A stretch of DNA of 24,243 nucleotides from a virus. Shown one piece after another: positions 20,446-24,243 of this stretch. Position numbers and translations under genes: made by a program. Location: positions 1 through 24,243 of IMG/VR virus record IMGVR_UViG_3300048785_000006; one strand, given 5' to 3'. The notes below the pieces were generated by a model. The model ran no database searches. It was not told the origin of the DNA and saw only the letters and a list, made by a program, of their open reading frames with translations. How positions within the stretch are numbered: the first letter of the stretch is position 1; every line of letters begins with the position of its first letter.

Positions 20446-21279
20446 ATGATAAAAGATTTTTGTAACATTGGGATACTATCCTACAACAGACTGAACTACA
20501 CCAAGCAATGCATCGAAGCAATATACAAAACCAAAGGTAGTTATCCATTCAAGATCACTGTAGTTGAGAATGGTTCTACTGATGGATCACTAGAATACCT
20601 GCAAGAATGCAAAAAGCAAGGTCTAATAGATAATCTCTGTATCAATACCAAGAACGTTGGTGTTGCCAAAGGTGCTAATGCTTGCTGGACTAAAGAACCT
20701 ACTGCACAATACTTTCTCAAACTAGACAATGATATGGTTGCACAGAAAGTAGGTTGGTTGGATGATATGATCAAAGTCTTTACCTCTACTCCTGCTAGGT
20801 TTCATCCTGCATCACTTGGATACAACGTAGAACCTACATCATATCCTATCAATCATCCTGCAAACATCAGAGTCAAGCAAGGTAACATTGGTGGTGCTTG
20901 TCTTCTTATCCCTAGATCAACTGAGGATTGCATTGGTTACTTCAATGAAAACTACTCAGTTTACGGAGAAGAGGATGCAGATTATCATGTTAGAATAGCC
21001 ATTAGGGGTGGTTACAACGCATATATGGAAGACGAAGATGCATTCTTTCATCTACCTGCTGGTAAAGCTGCTGTGATTGATACAAGCAAACCTGGGTTTC
21101 ATGCAACTGATGGTTCAGAAGAAATCAATGAGAAAGATTATCGTGATTTCAAAGATAGCTTCAGGGAAGTTAATGTTCCTAAGTTAATGGACAACATTAG
21201 GAAGTATCAAGCTAATCACAGTACTACCTACATCAAGACAAACGCCAAACAAGATTTTAGGTTTCGTTGGATGAAGTGA
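20446..21279 (+). CDS. Family 2 glycosyltransferase
   Basis: A 277-residue GT-A fold enzyme that transfers a sugar from a nucleotide-sugar. Features are the first strand NIGILSYNR (7-15), VVENGSTDGS (39-48), the KNVGVAKGAN nucleotide-binding segment (69-78) and LKLDNDM with the DxD-type metal site Asp94-Asn95-Asp96. GNIGGACLLIPR and YGEEDADYHVRIAIRGGYNA in the second half form the acceptor side with the usual ED pair. No membrane helix is seen, so it is cytosolic. It begins a cluster of sugar-modifying genes. AAAGGAAA precedes the ATG. The acceptor could be modified DNA bases, virion proteins or a host surface glycan; this cannot be told from the sequence. Confidence 0.88.
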   Translation: MIKDFCNIGILSYNRLNYTKQCIEAIYKTKGSYPFKITVVENGSTDGSLEYLQECKKQGLIDNLCINTKNVGVAKGANACWTKEPTAQYFLKLDNDMVAQKVGWLDDMIKVFTSTPARFHPASLGYNVEPTSYPINHPANIRVKQGNIGGACLLIPRSTEDCIGYFNENYSVYGEEDADYHVRIAIRGGYNAYMEDEDAFFHLPAGKAAVIDTSKPGFHATDGSEEINEKDYRDFKDSFREVNVPKLMDNIRKYQANHSTTYIKTNAKQDFRFRWMK

Positions 21280-21314
21280 CAAAGTAATGCGGCAGGTGGT
21301 AACGATGTTGTTTT

Positions 21315-21361
21315 GGTGACAGAATTTTCTTATATATAGTAGAAGATTCTGTCACCTTTTT
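21315..21361 (+). terminator. Terminator after the first glycosyltransferase
   Basis: GGTGACAGAAT (21315-21325) pairs with ATTCTGTCACC (21346-21356), followed by five T. The loop holds TATATATAG, a weak match to a late box, echoing the hairpin-plus-promoter layout at 7717. Confidence 0.88.
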
Positions 21362-21385
21362 AAAATGAAAGAAAGGAAAATATAA

Positions 21386-22171
21386 ATGAACTGTATCCTA
21401 TTCGCAGTCTACTTACCATCAACCAAAAAGAAGTTTGTGCTGGAAGAAATTTTTGAACACATCAGGAAGTTTGATAAGTCTTCCAAGATATTCATTGGCA
21501 TCCAACACAACTCCATTCCAGAGACTGAAGAGATTCTTAGAAAGACTTCTAGGAATCTTAACATAGAGTGTAGAAGAGTTCCAGTACATATGATGATTGA
21601 TTCAGATGCATCATCATTCATTACTGCATTGGAACTGTATGCTGACTCTGATATGGATTTTGAATTGGTATTCTTTGTTCACTCAAAAGGAATCACTTCA
21701 GGAAATGATCCTCTAAGGAAGCAGATGTATGATCTTATCTTTGATAAGAAAGTTCTTGGAGAGAAGCTTAGTGATCCTAAAGTAGGCTCTTACAGCCCAT
21801 ATTTGACCATTACAGACGTAAAAGAAGACATTAACAAGATGGGTTGTATGTCTATTTTCAATCCAAAACTATGTACTCAGACAGTACTTGAGTATTACTA
21901 CATCAATACTTTCTTTGTTATGAAGAACCATGTTCTAGGTGACTTCATTGAAAGTGTATCTCCAAAGTTTTTCAACACTAACATTTCTGAATACTCAGAT
22001 CGTTGGATGATGGAAAGAGATTTCTCTCACATAGCAGACATGCAAGGATATCTACCATCAGCATCATGGTTTCATGGGAACTATTCAACCAATTTTACAA
22101 TACCAACCACTCATAAATATCATGAGAAACTAGACAAATGGAACAAGGAAAACGAAAATGAGCGTAACTAA
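21386..22171 (+). CDS. Putative glycosyltransferase with VHSKG motif
   Basis: The 261-residue protein starts with a strand CILFAVYLPS and has IFIGIQHNS (35-43), then LVFFVHSKGITSG (about 94-106). The last is the (Y/F)-x-H-(S/T)-K-G signature found in GT-A-like glycosyltransferases of capsule and LPS gene clusters. A later MMERDFSHIADMQGYLPSASW region fits the C-terminal half of the same group. It lacks a plain DxD. AAAGGAAA lies before the ATG; its end overlaps the methyltransferase start by 14 bases. The family assignment rests on one strong motif and on neighbours. Confidence 0.65.
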   Translation: MNCILFAVYLPSTKKKFVLEEIFEHIRKFDKSSKIFIGIQHNSIPETEEILRKTSRNLNIECRRVPVHMMIDSDASSFITALELYADSDMDFELVFFVHSKGITSGNDPLRKQMYDLIFDKKVLGEKLSDPKVGSYSPYLTITDVKEDINKMGCMSIFNPKLCTQTVLEYYYINTFFVMKNHVLGDFIESVSPKFFNTNISEYSDRWMMERDFSHIADMQGYLPSASWFHGNYSTNFTIPTTHKYHEKLDKWNKENENERN

Positions 22172-22733
22172 CGATGAAATAACCAACAACGATATTTGGG
22201 ACAAAGCAAAGCAGTATGGTATTCAACAACTAGAATCTGAATATCTCAGAATGGTCGATATGATTCCTAACGGTGCAAAAGGAATTGATATTGGTTGTTA
22301 CTCAGGTGGAACTACAATTGGTTTCTCAATGATCTGTTCTAAACTAGCATCAGTCGATCTCAACAAATCTTTTGATACTGCTGAGACTGAAGCTAACTGT
22401 GAACATAGCTTCTTCACAGGAGATTCTAGAAACCCTGCTATCATTCAAGGTGTTGAGGATTACTTCAATGGAGAACTAGTTGATTTCCTATTCATTGACG
22501 GTGATCATTCAGCCTATGGTGCAGAGCAAGATTACCTGAACTACAAACATCTAGTTCGTGCTGGTGGAATGATTTTCTTCCATGACATTGTTGATTCAGA
22601 CTTCCATAGGATGCATGGTTGTATGGTATCCCAAGCTTGGGAGAGAGTAAGAACCAATCACAAAGTATGGCAAGAACTAAAAGAAGATGAAGGACAAATT
22701 TGGGCTGGAATAGGAGTGTTGATCGTTGAATAA
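22158..22733 (+). CDS. SAM-dependent methyltransferase (class I, CmcI/TylF-like)
   Basis: A 191-residue Rossmann methyltransferase. Motif I is GIDIGCYSGGTT (42-53), the acidic end of strand 2 is SVDLN (65-69), and DFLFIDGDHSAYGAEQDY (109-126) followed by LVRAGGMIFFHDI (132-144) is the Methyltransf_24 signature, with an Asp/His set like the metal site of sugar O-methyltransferases. It is likely to methylate a sugar or a small acceptor, which fits a glycan cluster. It overlaps both neighbours, so it is made with the glycosyltransferases. Confidence 0.87.
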   Translation: MSVTNDEITNNDIWDKAKQYGIQQLESEYLRMVDMIPNGAKGIDIGCYSGGTTIGFSMICSKLASVDLNKSFDTAETEANCEHSFFTGDSRNPAIIQGVEDYFNGELVDFLFIDGDHSAYGAEQDYLNYKHLVRAGGMIFFHDIVDSDFHRMHGCMVSQAWERVRTNHKVWQELKEDEGQIWAGIGVLIVE

Positions 22734-23187
22734 CATCAAATATCTAAAGTATATCCTTACTCACAAGTATCATGTTGCCAAAGAATGTTTCAAGCTAGGT
22801 CTATACTGGCGAGGACTAACACATGATCTATCAAAGTTTCTACCTTCTGAATGGTTTGCATACAAAGGTTACTTCTATGGTACTGACATTTCTGTGTCTG
22901 AACACACAAAGAAAGAAGATTTTGACTATGCTTGGTTAAGACACATTCATAAGAACAAACACCACTGGCAACATTGGGTTCTTCGTTACGATGATGGTCA
23001 GAAAATCCCACTAAGAATGCCTGACAAATACATCAAAGAAATGGTGTGTGATTGGATCGGAGCAGGAATTGCTATCACAGGCAAGCGTGAAGCAGACAAA
23101 TGGTATGCTGCTAACAAAGACAAAATGAACTTGAACATCTTCACACAAATTCAAGTTGAATACTACCTCAAAAAGGCTTTCAAATGA
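22726..23187 (+). CDS. DUF5662-like His-rich protein, TTG start
   Basis: A 153-residue protein with LTHDLSKFLPSEWFAY (31-46) and HIHKNKHHWQHW (73-84), the conserved HD-S-K and HxHxNxHHWxHW parts of the DUF5662 family. The many His suggest a metal-binding, HD-like site. There is no upstream ATG: the frame is closed by TGA at 22720, and the first internal Met is about residue 98, so a TTG start at 22726 is required. AGGAG (22712-22716) lies nine bases before it. It overlaps the methyltransferase stop by eight bases and the next gene by four. Its reaction is unknown. Confidence 0.82.
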   Translation: MNNIKYLKYILTHKYHVAKECFKLGLYWRGLTHDLSKFLPSEWFAYKGYFYGTDISVSEHTKKEDFDYAWLRHIHKNKHHWQHWVLRYDDGQKIPLRMPDKYIKEMVCDWIGAGIAITGKREADKWYAANKDKMNLNIFTQIQVEYYLKKAFK

Positions 23188-23969
23188 TTTCAATAGCTAT
23201 GACTTTCAAGGGAAGAGAAGATTTCCTTGACTTCAAACTAAAACAATTACTGTATATGAACTTCAATCCTAAAGACATTGAAGTTTGTATCACAGTACCT
23301 GAATACACTCAAAGACTAATGGAAGTTGTGAACTACTACTACAAAAGTTTCCATCAGATCAAACTAGCAATCTCCGATAGAGATAAACTTCCATTCAAGA
23401 TTACAACCAATCAACCTACTTGTGATATGAATGCTCAAATCTGTAACCAAGTATCATTTGAAAAGGTTATCAGAACTGATCCTGAAGTTCTCTTCTGTGA
23501 TCCTAACCAATTACAATACATTTCAAATATTCTTGATGATCCAGAGATTTGTTTGTGGCATGATACAATCAATCCACCACCTGATGCTCCTATCTCTCTC
23601 TTTGATAACATGTTCTCATTCGCAGGTAAGCATAACTGTGAATCAAATACTTGCTGCTGCTTCAGTAAGTCAGAATTCATCAAGCAAGGTGGATTCGATG
23701 AACGATTTGCTCTAGGTGTTGCTGCTGAAGATTCATACTTCATCAATGGATTCACCAAACGTGGTAAGTCAATCAAGTCAGAGTATGATGTTATCCATCA
23801 GTTTCATGGTACACCTTGGAATGCTAGAGCAGATTTGATGGAAATCTACTACGCTTACACTCTACCTTTGTTCTTAGGAATGGAAGAAAGGCAGGAAAAA
23901 TCGAACATAAATAATACCGAATGGCAAAGACCTGAAATGCTATCAAATGAACTAGTCTATAAGGAATAA
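23184..23969 (+). CDS. Putative glycosyltransferase, GT-A type, 261 aa
   Basis: The N-terminus MISIAMTFKGREDFLDFKLK is a GT2-like first strand and helix (strand, then R-x-x-F-L). VCITVPEY forms the second strand, NAQICNQVSFEKVIRTDPEV takes the place of the donor-binding region with an RTDPE acidic turn, and FSKSEFIKQGGFDERFALGV then AAEDSYF (about 160-186) is the classical GGFDE...ED end of GT2 enzymes. Overlap of four bases with the DUF5662 gene shows coupling. It lacks a textbook DxD, so donor use is open. Confidence 0.75.
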   Translation: MISIAMTFKGREDFLDFKLKQLLYMNFNPKDIEVCITVPEYTQRLMEVVNYYYKSFHQIKLAISDRDKLPFKITTNQPTCDMNAQICNQVSFEKVIRTDPEVLFCDPNQLQYISNILDDPEICLWHDTINPPPDAPISLFDNMFSFAGKHNCESNTCCCFSKSEFIKQGGFDERFALGVAAEDSYFINGFTKRGKSIKSEYDVIHQFHGTPWNARADLMEIYYAYTLPLFLGMEERQEKSNINNTEWQRPEMLSNELVYKE

Positions 23970-23973
23970 ACTA

Positions 23974-24243
23974 ATGGCACAAATCACAAGTCACACTATC
24001 GTAAAAAATGAACCCTTCCTCTTCTACACAATTGGTGCTGTCTACAACTATGTTGATAAGATTCTTCTATGTGATACTGGTACAGATGATTCTTTCTGTA
24101 TAGAACAACTTGAAAAAACTCTTGCATATGATCAAGATCGTCAAAACAAAATTCAGTTTTCAAAAATCAAGATTGATTCTAAGCTAGGGCATCAATGGTC
24201 TAGCTATGATGCAAACGTAAAAGGACTATTCAATCCTGCTGAT
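23974..24243 (+). CDS. Glycosyltransferase-like gene, 5' part only
   Basis: The first 90 codons are present and the gene runs off the window. MAQITSHTIVKNEPFLFYTI and YVDKILLCDTGTDDSF are the opening of a GT2-type enzyme: V-K-NE, an aromatic helix, then ILLCDTGTDD in place of the usual V-D-x-x-S-x-D loop. An AAGGA site precedes the ATG, four bases after the upstream stop. It continues the sugar-modifying cluster. Confidence 0.75.
   Translation, partial: MAQITSHTIVKNEPFLFYTIGAVYNYVDKILLCDTGTDDSFCIEQLEKTLAYDQDRQNKIQFSKIKIDSKLGHQWSSYDANVKGLFNPAD

Noticed and set aside
22112-22119. CATAAATA boxes near 22112 and 23906
   Set aside because: Both are one-mismatch boxes inside tightly overlapped genes; not distinguishable from chance.
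1-24243. tRNA genes, CRISPR arrays, insertion sequences, integrase or attachment sites
   Set aside because: I looked for cloverleaf-like segments, spaced direct repeats, transposase motifs and long terminal repeats by eye and saw none; the mobile genes present are free-standing homing endonucleases.

Overview
This window is a piece of a tailed-phage genome of the T4 type (contractile-tailed myovirus). The main evidence is a run of recognisable T4 virion genes on the + strand: tail tube gp19, head-completion nuclease gp4, portal gp20, prohead protease gp21, scaffold gp22 and major capsid gp23. Late-promoter boxes of the T4 form (TATAAATA or CATAAATA) are also present. The DNA is AT-rich and densely coded, with short overlaps and AAAGGA-type ribosome binding sites. 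The host cannot be named from the sequence; a Gram-negative bacterium is the reasonable guess.

Layout. 1-3325: end of a CHAP-like peptidase, an unknown gene, gp19, a small tail-anchored membrane protein, a seven-helix membrane protein and a second tail-tube-like protein. 3331-5981: gp4, a GIY-YIG homing endonuclease, an unrecognised conserved phage gene and a minus-strand homing endonuclease. 5982-15369: portal gp20, then an inserted adhesion block (1047-residue tail fibre, discoidin-like protein, RuvC-like nuclease, two micro-genes, beta-helix tailspike-like protein, DUF4376-like protein), then protease gp21. 15370-18388: an HNH homing endonuclease, scaffold gp22 and capsid gp23. 18389-19140: terminators, sigma70-like promoters, a small gene broken by a 16-bp tandem duplication, and an HU-like protein. 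19141-20432: four small accessory genes, including a HicB-like protein and a paralogue of the gene at 4718. 20446-24243: a glycan-type cluster of glycosyltransferases, a methyltransferase and a DUF5662 protein, running off the end.

How it works together. gp20, gp21, gp22 and gp23 build the prohead; gp4 finishes the head; gp19 makes the tail tube; the fibre, tailspike and discoidin-like proteins probably bind the host surface. Expression is divided into units by strong hairpin terminators placed immediately before, or overlapping, late promoters. The glycosyltransferase/methyltransferase cluster probably modifies a glycan on the virion, DNA or host surface; its target is not visible.

The most interesting signals are: (1) all three unrelated homing-endonuclease genes have a late promoter whose sequence is complementary to their own translation start region, suggesting that read-through transcripts are folded shut while late-promoter transcripts are free; (2) a perfect 16-bp tandem duplication that splits a coherent 54-codon gene; (3) Lys-codon shifts inside gp4 and gp22 on the sides facing homing endonucleases, which look like co-conversion tracts; (4) a late promoter nested inside a 14-bp perfect hairpin before the tail fibre.
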